Made by a program: the position numbers and the translations under genes. A DNA stretch of 15,727 nt from Ruminococcus sp. UBA946 (GTDB taxonomy: Bacteria; Bacillota; Clostridia; Oscillospirales; Ruminococcaceae), in NCBI GenBank assembly GCA_002293295.1, contig DBCY01000159.1, positions 1 through 15,727 on the forward strand, written 5' to 3'. This document shows, in pieces, positions 1 to 7,006 of this stretch. How positions within the stretch are numbered: the stretch's first letter is position 1; each line of letters opens with the position of its first letter. The notes below the pieces were generated by a model that was not told where the DNA came from, did no database searches, and worked only from the letters and a program-made list of their open reading frames with translations.

Positions 1-44
1 ATTCACACAGCTCGTTTAATATGAACACGCTCTACTGAATATTA

Positions 45-1760
45 CTATTTCAATCTGAACTGGGACACCAGGCTTTCAAGAACCTGAGCCTGACCGCTCA
101 TTTCTTCGCTTGCCGCGGCTGATTCCTCCGCCGTCGCGCTGTTTTGCTGAACAACCTGAGTTACTCCACCGACCGCAATGTTTATCTGGTCGACAGCTAC
201 GGTCTGTTCTTCCGAAGAACGCGCTATTTCAGTGATTATCCTGTTGCTTTCGCTGATTCCCGTTACGATTTCTTCAAGGCTTCGCGCCGTTTCCCCGGCA
301 ATCTGGGTGCCCAGCTGCGCTTTTTCTATAGAGTTTGCAATGAGGGTACCCGTCTCTTTTGCTGAATTTGCACTCTTTGCTGCAAGGTTTCTTACTTCAT
401 CCGCAACCACTGCAAAGCCTTTGCCGGCGTTTCCGGCACGTGCAGCTTCAACCGAAGCGTTAAGGGCAAGAATATTTGTCTGGAAAGCAATATCGTCAAT
501 TGCCTTTATAACCTTGCTTATATTCTGGTTTGCATGATTTATTTCATTAACCGCGGCAATCATCTGTTCCATCTGCCGGTTGCCCTTTTCGGCGTTATGC
601 ATTATACTTTCCGCAAGTTTCGAGGCATCATTGGTTCTTGACGCATTTTCCTTTGTCTTGTCGGCTATGTCCTGAATGGAAGCTGAAAGCTCTTCCAGCG
701 TTGCCGCCTGCTCGGTCGAACCGCTTGCCAGCGACTGCGCTCCGTCCGAAACCTGGCTGGAACCGACAGATACCTGCTCGGTTGAATTCTGGATTTGTGA
801 AAGCATTCCGTTTAATTCGTCAACCATCTGCACCATGGAATTTCCGAAAGTATCGTCGGTGCCAAGCGTTTCTATCGATATGGTCAAATCCTTATTCGCT
901 ACCTTGTTAAGCGATTCGCCGTAGTAGACAAACTTTCTCATCATATTAGTGAACGCTTTCATAGTCACGCCGAGTTCATCCTTATTCTGTGAAAGACGGT
1001 CGCAGTTTGCCCATTCGTCTTCACGGAATTTGAGGTTGCCGGTTTCGCCTGCCTGTTTGATATAACCTACCATATCTTTTAACGGCTTGCTGATTAACCG
1101 GGATATGTAGACAGAAAGAATTATTGAAACTACGGCGGCAATGAAAGCTATAATAATCATAAGAATAACCGACTGGCTTGCGATTCTTGCAGCTTCATCT
1201 ACATATTCATTGCTTGTATCAACGCTTGTCTGAAGAATCTGGTCAGCGTTTTCCCTTATTTTAGTCGTAACATCCGAAGCGACAGTCATGAATACAAATG
1301 TCTGCTCCTGGTCACCCGTACGCATAGCCTCCTGCATCGGGTCAAGAAGAATGGTACGGTACTGGGTTACCAAATCCCTTATTGTCGCAATCTTGGCAAG
1401 ACGGGGAGTCTTATCTTTTTCCGTCATTATCGGGTTAGATGTTATCGCATCCTCGGCGTTCTTAAGCGCAGCCAGCGCCTTGTCATACGAAGCGACGCCG
1501 GATTCATACTGCGATTCGCACTGCTCCAGGTCCTTTTCGGTATAAGCCACAATTGCCAGCATAGAAATACGCAGTTCACGGAAATTCACCTGGAAATCCC
1601 TTACTGCTTCCCTTACGCTCAGCGGACCGCTGATAGAAACGGAATAATTATTCTCAATTTTATACATTTGAACTATCGCATACACAGTCAAGCCAACCAT
1701 AAGCGCCACAACAATCATAAAACCGATAATCAGCTTTAACGAGACCTTAATATTTTTCAT
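45..1760 (-). CDS. Methyl-accepting chemotaxis protein (transmembrane receptor)
   Basis: A 571-residue chemoreceptor that senses a ligand outside the cell and controls the CheA kinase inside. The order of parts is: cytoplasmic start, first membrane helix about residues 10-30, an extracellular region of mostly helical sequence about 31-196 (four-helix-bundle type sensor), second membrane helix about 197-220, HAMP linker about 220-275, then the long coiled-coil signalling domain to the end. The highly conserved hairpin tip is clear at residues 438-457, with EAARAGNAGKGFAVVADEVR. Ser/Ala/Glu/Gln-rich stretches around 345-360 and 541-553 fit adaptation (methylation) helices. The C-terminus ends QFRLK, so there is no xWxxF tether for CheR/CheB. 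The ATG is preceded by an AAGGAG site in a good position. The gene stands alone, 480 bases from its neighbour, and a sigma-D-like promoter lies upstream. The ligand cannot be told from sequence. Confidence 0.97.
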   Translation of the reverse strand: MKNIKVSLKLIIGFMIVVALMVGLTVYAIVQMYKIENNYSVSISGPLSVREAVRDFQVNFRELRISMLAIVAYTEKDLEQCESQYESGVASYDKALAALKNAEDAITSNPIMTEKDKTPRLAKIATIRDLVTQYRTILLDPMQEAMRTGDQEQTFVFMTVASDVTTKIRENADQILQTSVDTSNEYVDEAARIASQSVILMIIIAFIAAVVSIILSVYISRLISKPLKDMVGYIKQAGETGNLKFREDEWANCDRLSQNKDELGVTMKAFTNMMRKFVYYGESLNKVANKDLTISIETLGTDDTFGNSMVQMVDELNGMLSQIQNSTEQVSVGSSQVSDGAQSLASGSTEQAATLEELSASIQDIADKTKENASRTNDASKLAESIMHNAEKGNRQMEQMIAAVNEINHANQNISKVIKAIDDIAFQTNILALNASVEAARAGNAGKGFAVVADEVRNLAAKSANSAKETGTLIANSIEKAQLGTQIAGETARSLEEIVTGISESNRIITEIARSSEEQTVAVDQINIAVGGVTQVVQQNSATAEESAAASEEMSGQAQVLESLVSQFRLK

Positions 1761-1807
1761 TAAAATATCTCCTTTATAAATTATTATCCGCAGTTATAAT
1801 GTAATCA

Positions 1808-1834
1808 ACCGCGGCTGATATTCTGATATATTTA
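1808..1834 (-). promoter_or_regulatory. Candidate sigma-D (FliA-type) promoter of the chemoreceptor gene
   Basis: Read on the minus strand, TAAA is followed after exactly 15 bases by GCCGCGGT. The sigma-D consensus known from Bacillus is TAAA-N15-GCCGATAT. The -35 element and spacing are perfect and the -10 element matches at GCCG and the final T. It lies 48 bases upstream of the receptor ATG, a sensible distance. Sigma-D normally controls chemotaxis and motility genes, which fits the target. The match could still be chance. Confidence 0.5.
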
Positions 1835-2016
1835 TTGTATATTAAATATGCAGTAATTTCAATATCTTTATAGAAAGCTTAACTAAACTTTAGCATAATA
1901 ATGACAAATTCAGGTATTTTTGTTTTTGAAGTATTTATCTTATATACGCTGTAAGTATAAATTAATAACAAATATGAACAGGCAACCTCATAATTGTAAA
2001 ATTGCACAAATAATAT

Positions 2017-2125
2017 GTAGGGGACGCCTTGTGTGGCGTCCCGATTTTTTACGAAATAACATATTTAACTGATTTTTAGTATTTTTTATTTATTATAACG
2101 GCCGACCACATAGGGTCGACCCTAC
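2017..2125. repeat. 109-bp palindromic double-hairpin element (MITE-like)
   Basis: Both ends read GTAGGG inward. Each end is itself a hairpin: the left has an 8-bp stem (2021-2028 with 2035-2042, loop TTGTGT). The right, read on the minus strand, has an 8-bp stem (2100-2107 with 2114-2121, loop CTATGT) that includes one G-U pair. The stems differ in sequence but keep pairing, and the loops match YTRTGT. The left hairpin is followed by TTTTTT, so it could also terminate rightward transcripts. This layout recalls abundant intergenic hairpin repeats in Clostridia. No target-site duplication is visible. Confidence 0.55.
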
Positions 2126-2240
2126 GTTTTTGTGTATAATGCTAATTATACGGTTACCCATTTATGTTTTATCAAATAAATTAAAGGTATTCCGTTATCT
2201 TTCAGCAGTTTAACTTTTTGTTGTCCATACAGTTTATTAT

Positions 2241-2576
2241 TTATATTTCAAAGGTATCAGTATCCGAAAAATAACCTGTGTTAATTTTAAATATGGATAT
2301 AAACCCTGTTATTCTCAGCACCTCCATAATACTGTCATTTGTGTTTTCTATGTACATAATCCCGCCTGCATTTGATATTCTTTTCTGAGCCGCAAGCAAA
2401 ACCCTCAGACCGGCGCTTGTAATATAAATCAGCTCTCCAAAATCAAATATAAGCTCCCTGACAGCGTCAATAATTGAATTCAGTTTATTTTCCAGCAACG
2501 GGGACGTATTCGTGTCAAGTTTTCCTGAAAGCCTGAGCAATACTTTATCATTATATTTGTATTCCTTAATTTCCAT
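2241..2576 (-). CDS. STAS-domain protein, anti-sigma-factor antagonist (SpoIIAA/RsbV-like)
   Basis: A 111-residue single-domain STAS protein. It has the usual opening strand (KVLLRLSGKLDTNTSP, residues 11-26), the core strand LIFDFGELIYI (42-52), and the phosphorylatable-serine motif ITSAGLRVLL at 52-61 with Ser54 in the SpoIIAA/RsbV position. In this family the unphosphorylated protein binds an anti-sigma kinase and frees a sigma factor, and phosphorylation turns it off. An ATG eight codons further upstream (base 2600) is in frame. I prefer the inner start because the sequence opens there like other family members and AAGAAGG lies 12 bases before it, whereas the outer ATG has no ribosome binding site. 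It is the second gene of an operon after an HD-domain gene. No kinase or sigma factor gene is next to it, so its partner is unknown. Confidence 0.9.
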   Translation of the reverse strand: MEIKEYKYNDKVLLRLSGKLDTNTSPLLENKLNSIIDAVRELIFDFGELIYITSAGLRVLLAAQKRISNAGGIMYIENTNDSIMEVLRITGFISIFKINTGYFSDTDTFEI

Positions 2577-2611
2577 TATTATACTGTGCCTTCTTTCCAT
2601 AAATGCTTGTA

Positions 2612-3484
2612 TTATTTGTATTTAATAATGATTCTTCTTTTTATAAATGAATATTCTGTTGATGAATTAATCAGCTCCGATGTAAATCCCATAACATATT
2701 TAAGCTTTTTTATCCATGATAAAAATTCGTTTATATCCGGTATTTCTATATCTGTCACATATATAAAGCACTTATTATCAATGAATTCTATTGATTTTAT
2801 TGCTCTGTGCAGCTTCCAGACTGTTAGGCTGTATTCATTATGTATACTGTCAATACCCTGATTCAAATATATATTCCGTTCGGCTGTAATGTCAAGCTCA
2901 TCGGATAATCTGAGCAGCGCGCTTACATACGGCAGACATATATAATATTCGCCGGCTGGGTATTCTGCCGGATATTCGCCGGTATTATATAAGTCTGTGA
3001 CCCTGTGACCTCTTGCGGTTTGTACGATGGGAAAAATAAATTCTTCGGGGATTTCAAAAAGCTCCGCGTATTTTTTAATGAACAGTCCGCTGAACTCGTG
3101 ATGCAGGTCCCTTATTATTTTTGCTTTGGGTGCTGAGGCATTTTTTTTCATGTAATCAGAAAAAAGCGGATTAACAGAAAATTCATCGAAATCCTTTTCG
3201 CTGATGCCCATTCCGGTATCATGAAGAGCCGCGCCCATCATTAAGACATAAATCTCACCTGAGTTCATTCTGCATATATTCGTTCCGATAAGCTTATTGC
3301 AGTATTCCAGAATATTCATCGTATGCAGAAAACTATGGTCTGTATATTCAGGGAATACGGCTTTATAATTATTTAAAACCTGAATAACCGCAAAAACGGC
3401 GTCCGTATATCTCCTGTGAAGCTCGGGATTATTTATTAACAGCTTGTTTTCACATATAAAATCATCTGACATAAGATTTTTCAT
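2612..3484 (-). CDS. HD-domain protein (metal-dependent phosphohydrolase superfamily)
   Basis: A 290-residue soluble protein. The HD-fold metal ligands are visible: H50 and H54 in TDHSFLH, the paired H88-D89 in AALHDTGMG, H128/H129 in LHHEFSG, H160 in ARGHR, and D195 in LLRLSDELDI. This set recalls, from memory, the HD domains that precede HSP90-like ATPase modules in some bacterial proteins, but no ATPase domain follows here. The last ~90 residues are of mixed alpha/beta type and not recognised. The substrate is unknown (nucleotide or phosphoprotein are the family options). The start at 3484 has AGAGG very close (2 bases), and an inner ATG four codons on is possible. It lies 35 bases upstream of the STAS start and surely shares its transcript, suggesting a link to a partner-switching pathway. 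Confidence 0.88.
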   Translation of the reverse strand: MKNLMSDDFICENKLLINNPELHRRYTDAVFAVIQVLNNYKAVFPEYTDHSFLHTMNILEYCNKLIGTNICRMNSGEIYVLMMGAALHDTGMGISEKDFDEFSVNPLFSDYMKKNASAPKAKIIRDLHHEFSGLFIKKYAELFEIPEEFIFPIVQTARGHRVTDLYNTGEYPAEYPAGEYYICLPYVSALLRLSDELDITAERNIYLNQGIDSIHNEYSLTVWKLHRAIKSIEFIDNKCFIYVTDIEIPDINEFLSWIKKLKYVMGFTSELINSSTEYSFIKRRIIIKYK

Positions 3485-3720
3485 ATCCTCTGCAATTAAA
3501 TTATTGTATTAATAATAACACAGTTTATTTTACATGAATTTCTTTGTCACAAAATATAATTATTTCATCATAATACATTATTTATTTATGAATTGTCTGT
3601 CTGAACCGTTTCGGTTTACCAAAGTTTAACTTTTGCAGGATTTCGGAATTTACTTTAATATAATATAATTAATTCATAGACTATAAGTCGGAGGAATAGT
3701 TTATAAGAATTTCAAGCACT

Positions 3721-3746
3721 ATGGTTTATCCCTAAGGACAAACCAT
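3721..3746 (+). promoter_or_regulatory. Hairpin in the alkaline phosphatase 5' leader
   Basis: ATGGTTT (3721-3727) pairs with AAACCAT (3740-3746), and TCC/GGA inside extends the stem around a CTAA loop. It ends 4 bases before the AAAGGA ribosome binding site and 20 bases before the ATG. It may stabilise the 5' end of the mRNA or control access to the start. Upstream, an AT-rich TATAAT-like run lies at about 3654-3664 with TTGCAG at 3633-3638, but the spacings are poor, so no promoter is called. Confidence 0.45.
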
Positions 3747-3765
3747 TCGGAAAGGATGATTAATT

Positions 3766-5415
3766 ATGTTGAAAAAAGTTTCCGCATTATTATTAAGTTT
3801 ATTGATTACCGGAGGACAGGCTGTTAATGCGGCAGCTCTCGGAATTAAAGACATTAACGTGAATTCCGGTATTAAAAATGTAATTGTTATGGTACCTGAC
3901 GGTATGAGCGACGGAGCCGTTTCGCTTTCAAGGTGGTATAAAAGCTATGACGCCAATACAAAAAAAGCAGATAAAACCGTTACCCTTGCTATGGACGAAC
4001 TGGTATCCGGTTCGGTAAGGACATATTGGGAAAACTTTAAAGGCGAACCGGGAGCGATAACCGATTCCGCGCCTGCCGGAACAGCTATGGCAACAGGAAA
4101 GAAAACTCATGACAAGCATGTCGGAGTAAGCCCGTATGATACAAAAAGACCATATGCGACAACCCTTGAAGCGGCGGAATCACTCGGCAAATCAACTGGG
4201 ATTATTGCCACTTCAAATATTCAGCACGCTACCCCGGCTGCTTTTTCGTCACATTATTTCGACCGTTCAAGGTATGACATAATCGGTGAACAGCAGGTTT
4301 ATCAGGGAATTGACGTATTGCTGGGAAGCGGTTCCATGTACCTGACCGAGCCTTACAGAAAGGACGGCGAAAACTTAATAGACGAACTTAAATCAATGGG
4401 TTATGAATATGTTACGACAAAATCTGAAATGGATTCTGTTAAGGACGGTAAATTATGGGGGATGTTCGCGCCGGACGCCATGGCTTACGATATGGACAGA
4501 AAAATAAAGACGGGAACGAACGCAGACCAGCCGACTCTGGCGGGTATGACAAAAAAAGCGATTGAACTGCTTTCAAAGGACGAGGACGGATTTTTCCTGC
4601 TTGTCGAAGGCTCAAAGGTTGACTGGGCGGCTCATGCAAACGACCCGGTCGGTGTTATCTCAGATGTCCTGGCGTTCGACGACGCGGTAAAAGTGGCTTT
4701 AAACTTCGCAAAATCCCGGGACGATACAATGATTCTTTATGCAAGTGACCACGGTAACGGAGGAATAACAATAGGAACAACCCAGACAGATTCGTCATAT
4801 CCAAGCGACCCTGTTACAAAATTCATTGAACCTCTGAAAAAAGCAAGTATTACGGGTGAGGGTATAGCCGCCGCTTTAAATGAAGAAAGAACCAATATAA
4901 AATCGGTTATGTCAAAATTTTACGGTATTGATGATTTAACTGATGAGGAAGAATCAGCAATTAAAGCAGCGGATGCCGCAAGCATGAATTATACCGTCGG
5001 TCCGATTATTTCAAAAAGAGCGAATATCGGCTGGACAACAACTGGTCATACAGGCGAGGATGTCACATTATATACATATCTTCCCGGAAACCAAAGAATT
5101 ACTGGTACAATAAACAATACGGACATTGCTCAGGCAGTTGCAAACGCCTGGGGTGTAAACCTCAATAACCTTACGCTTGAATTTTATACGGACGCTAATA
5201 AAGCATTTAGCGATAAGGGCGCAAAAACTGAAGTTGACAAAACCTATCCTGACAATCCAGAACTTAAAGTAACAAAGGGAGATACCGTCATAATAATTCC
5301 CGAAAACAAAAATTATGTTATTATAAACGGAAAAAAGGTTATATCACCGTCGGTAAACATTCAGACCAACGATATTTTCTATGTAAACAAAGAAATAATT
5401 GCGCTAATCAAATAA
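3766..5415 (+). CDS. Secreted alkaline phosphatase (PhoA family)
   Basis: A 549-residue exported phosphomonoesterase that releases phosphate from organic esters outside the membrane. The signal peptide is residues 1-22 (MLKK, hydrophobic core, likely cut after VNA). The active site is complete by comparison with E. coli PhoA: D45 in VPDG, the D100-S101-A102 nucleophile followed by PAGTAMATGKK, H154 in QHATP, E281/D286/H290 in EGSKVDWAAH, D328-H329 in ASDHGNG, and H428 in TTGHTG. Compared with the E. coli enzyme it has a tail: after about residue 490 a short beta-rich segment (KGDTVIIIP, YVIINGKKV, NDIFYVNKEIIALIK) resembles part of a copper-amine-oxidase-N-like stalk domain. No LPXTG or SLH anchor is present. 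AAAGGA lies 9 bases before the ATG. It is transcribed alone. Phosphate control is expected from the family but not demonstrated by a clear operator. Confidence 0.95.
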   Translation: MLKKVSALLLSLLITGGQAVNAAALGIKDINVNSGIKNVIVMVPDGMSDGAVSLSRWYKSYDANTKKADKTVTLAMDELVSGSVRTYWENFKGEPGAITDSAPAGTAMATGKKTHDKHVGVSPYDTKRPYATTLEAAESLGKSTGIIATSNIQHATPAAFSSHYFDRSRYDIIGEQQVYQGIDVLLGSGSMYLTEPYRKDGENLIDELKSMGYEYVTTKSEMDSVKDGKLWGMFAPDAMAYDMDRKIKTGTNADQPTLAGMTKKAIELLSKDEDGFFLLVEGSKVDWAAHANDPVGVISDVLAFDDAVKVALNFAKSRDDTMILYASDHGNGGITIGTTQTDSSYPSDPVTKFIEPLKKASITGEGIAAALNEERTNIKSVMSKFYGIDDLTDEEESAIKAADAASMNYTVGPIISKRANIGWTTTGHTGEDVTLYTYLPGNQRITGTINNTDIAQAVANAWGVNLNNLTLEFYTDANKAFSDKGAKTEVDKTYPDNPELKVTKGDTVIIIPENKNYVIINGKKVISPSVNIQTNDIFYVNKEIIALIK

Positions 5416-5572
5416 TACTAATTTCATTTAAATAAATTAAATAGATTTTTGAGGATTTTTGGCGGAGTTCAAGACCGACGACACAGCTTTGCAGTCGCAA
5501 GGCAAGGAGGAGAACACAGAACTCCGCCAAAAAGACCAAAAAGATATTGATGTTTTAATTTGGAATTAGTAT
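5415..5572. repeat. 158-bp inverted-repeat element (MITE-like) abutting the phosphatase stop codon
   Basis: The outer ends are ATACTAATT (5415-5423) and AATTAGTAT (5564-5572). Nearer the centre a perfect 15-bp inverted repeat (TTTTTGGCGGAGTTC at 5456-5470, complement at 5519-5533) is preceded on both sides by a further TTTTTG. The centre holds a small hairpin, GCTTTGC/GCAAGGC (5486-5503), and purine-rich GGCAAGGAGGAG. It has no coding capacity. The left end overlaps the last base of the phosphatase stop codon. The architecture is that of a non-autonomous miniature transposable element or structured RNA repeat. No target duplication can be confirmed. Confidence 0.6.
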
Positions 5573-5592
5573 AAATATTCATATGTGAATTA

Positions 5593-5623
5593 CCTCCGCC
5601 TCTTTCCGGGCGGAGGTTTTTTT
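5593..5623 (+). terminator. Rho-independent terminator after the phosphatase gene
   Basis: CCTCCGCC (5593-5600) pairs perfectly with GGCGGAGG (5609-5616) around an 8-base loop and is followed at once by seven T residues. It most likely ends the alkaline phosphatase transcript after reading through the inverted-repeat element. Confidence 0.9.
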
Positions 5624-5918
5624 CGCCTGAAACATAAAAGACAGGCACATGATTTTATTTTTACGCTATAATGTTAATAAATCTTTTGTTTTTAACAGGA
5701 TTTATAATAAAATGAACGAAATAAGTGAAATTACTACTTTCAGTTCCGCTGGAAGCCATAAGAACCTTTGTCGCTATATGGCATATAATGACAATGTGAA
5801 ATCAAATACCGCATATGTATCAGTATTGCTTTGGAATAGGAAATTAAAGCGGTTATTTCATTGAAGTATGCTCTGTTACTTATTTATACTAAAAAATAAT
5901 ATAAAAGGAGTTATTGTT
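5624..5918. other. Gene-free leader region before the module-protein cluster
   Basis: A 71-codon open frame at 5649-5864 has no ribosome binding site and no recognisable features, so I treat the stretch as non-coding. TATAAT occurs at 5667-5672 without a good -35. CATATAAT- and CATATGTAT-like strings near 5780-5820 are vaguely like sporulation sigma -10 elements, but no convincing -35 accompanies them. The promoter of the downstream gene probably lies here but cannot be placed. Confidence 0.5.
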
Positions 5919-6740
5919 ATGGGAATGCCTATTATTACCCCTGGAACAGGAACCCGTGAGCAAGCTATTGCTGACTTGATTGAATCAGTCGCATTGCAGG
6001 AAACCGCCCTTTCGCATATTCTGAACGCGGAAGGTGAAAAAATGCAAGCTATTATTTCAATGCCCGGCGCTACAGCAAAACAGCTCATGGAGCTTAACAG
6101 TACAGTCAACAAGCTTATCAATGCGGTTACCGTCATGGAAATGACTATGCAGTCAAAGCTTGGACTGTTCACATCCGAAACGCCCCCGGACACAACAACA
6201 GCCGCGGAACAGCTGGCGAAAATATCCGTTACGAATGTGGCAATCAGTATACCCTTAAGTGACAGTGAAGCCATGGCTGCCGCCGCCGACCAGGCTGTCG
6301 CCGCCGCTCAGGCTCAGGTGGCTCCCGGATATACCGTAACCCGCAGAGGTGCAGGATATAATGACAGCGGAATTCTCAGAATACGTTTTATAGTTACCAA
6401 TGACACAGACCCGCTTGATACGGCAACTGACGCCGCAGAACGTATTATAGGCGTAATATCAACTATAACTACAGCCGAAAAGCAGCTTGCTCTCATAAAT
6501 GTCCCGACAGTGTCAATCGGTATGCCTTTAAATGACCCTGCCGCCAGAATTACCGCTGTAGCTCAGGCTATTGCCGCAGCTCAGTCTCAGGTAGCGCCGG
6601 GTTATACTGTCGGCTTTAATGATTCAAGTTATGACTCTGCCACAGGAACTCTGACGGGATTCTTCTATATAACAACTCCTGACGGCAATTCTGATAACGC
6701 CCGCGATTCAGCTGACCGGATAATTTATGCGGTTGTATGA
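5919..6740 (+). CDS. Module protein A: ETALxHILNAEGEK module plus two ~92-residue repeats
   Basis: Function not recognised. The start is set at the ATG of MGMP because AAAGGAG lies 8 bases before it and the two paralogues downstream begin the same way; the open frame extends 17 codons further without support. The protein has 273 residues. Residues 1-90 are the helical module shared by all four genes of the cluster (VALQETALSHILNAEGEKMQ, then LMELNSTVNKLINAVTxMEM and a QSKLGLF helix). Residues 93-183 and 184-273 are two divergent copies of a repeat whose pattern suggests strand-helix-strand-strand-strand (helix rich in Ala/Gln ending AQVAPGYTV, then GTLTG and an NDTDPLDTATDAA turn). There is no signal peptide, membrane helix, Cys or Trp. 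I infer a structural role in a surface or spore layer from the family context only. Confidence 0.93.
   Translation: MGMPIITPGTGTREQAIADLIESVALQETALSHILNAEGEKMQAIISMPGATAKQLMELNSTVNKLINAVTVMEMTMQSKLGLFTSETPPDTTTAAEQLAKISVTNVAISIPLSDSEAMAAAADQAVAAAQAQVAPGYTVTRRGAGYNDSGILRIRFIVTNDTDPLDTATDAAERIIGVISTITTAEKQLALINVPTVSIGMPLNDPAARITAVAQAIAAAQSQVAPGYTVGFNDSSYDSATGTLTGFFYITTPDGNSDNARDSADRIIYAVV
6195..6740 (+). repeat. Two divergent ~92-residue coding repeats in protein A
   Basis: Unit one starts with TTAAEQLAKI and unit two with TTAEKQLALI. Both contain a PLxD turn, an Ala/Gln-rich helix ending QVAPGYTV, and a closing aromatic- or Ile-rich strand. They are the same repeat family as the three units in the next gene but much more diverged, so they are probably older. 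Confidence 0.85.
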
Positions 6741-6795
6741 ACTTAAACCTTTTAAACATATAAATCTTGCAATGCCGTTCGGCAGGGATGTTTTA

Positions 6796-6849
6796 CATAC
6801 TCATATAAAATGATTATACCTTAACTGAGTATGAATTATGGCGTTAAGG
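6796..6849 (+). promoter_or_regulatory. Possible H-type pseudoknot in the leader of protein B
   Basis: Stem 1 is CATACTCA (6796-6803) with TGAGTATG (6826-6833). Stem 2 is CCTTAAC (6819-6825), which lies in the loop of stem 1, with GTTAAGG (6843-6849) beyond it. Both are perfect (8 and 7 bp) and are directly adjacent at 6825/6826, so they could stack end to end. The loops are 15 and 9 bases. This is the geometry of an H-type pseudoknot. It may be regulatory or chance. Confidence 0.4.
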
Positions 6850-6862
6850 GGATTGTTAACGT

Positions 6863-6928
6863 TTATTACAGCCCCTCAAAATCAGCCGTCATTCCTCATT
6901 ATGAGGAGTGGCAGCTGAGCCGTAATAA
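6863..6928 (+). promoter_or_regulatory. Long stem-loop between proteins A and B
   Basis: The inner stem pairs 6882-6898 with 6902-6918 (14 Watson-Crick pairs, two G-U, one mismatch, loop TTA). The outer stem pairs TTATTAC (6863-6869) with GTAATAA (6922-6928). There is no T-run, so it is not a standard terminator. It could be a processing or stability element. Confidence 0.6.
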
Positions 6929-6977
6929 AAGAATACAGGAATGTATTCTTTAACGATTAAAGGCAGTTAAAAACTGC
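6928..6977 (+). promoter_or_regulatory. Two further perfect hairpins just upstream of protein B
   Basis: AAAGAATACA (6928-6937) pairs with TGTATTCTTT (6942-6951) around GGAA, and GCAGTT (6963-6968) pairs with AACTGC (6972-6977) around AAA. They sit 14 or more bases before the AAAAGGAG ribosome binding site. With the upstream pseudoknot and long stem they make almost the whole 266-base gap structured. Confidence 0.55.
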
Positions 6978-7006
6978 AAAGAATATTTAAAAAGGAGATT
7001 TTTATT

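Larger units (their letters stand above)
1761..2240. other. Gene-free stretch between chemoreceptor and STAS gene
   Basis: There is no credible coding sequence in these 480 bases. From left to right they hold the receptor ribosome binding site, the sigma-D-like promoter, AT-rich sequence without clear structure (about 1835-2016), the double-hairpin element at 2017-2125, and a short hairpin GTATAAT/ATTATAC at 2134-2151. No obvious T-tailed terminator for the leftward HD/STAS operon was found here. Confidence 0.7.

Noticed and set aside
3615..3630. Possible PhoP box (TTTACC-N4-TTTAAC) before the phosphatase gene
   Set aside because: Only two weak half-sites, with spacing off the usual 11-base period, so not reported as an operator.
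5649..5864. 71-codon open frame before the module cluster
   Set aside because: No ribosome binding site, no recognisable motif, and unusual composition; more likely part of the leader region.
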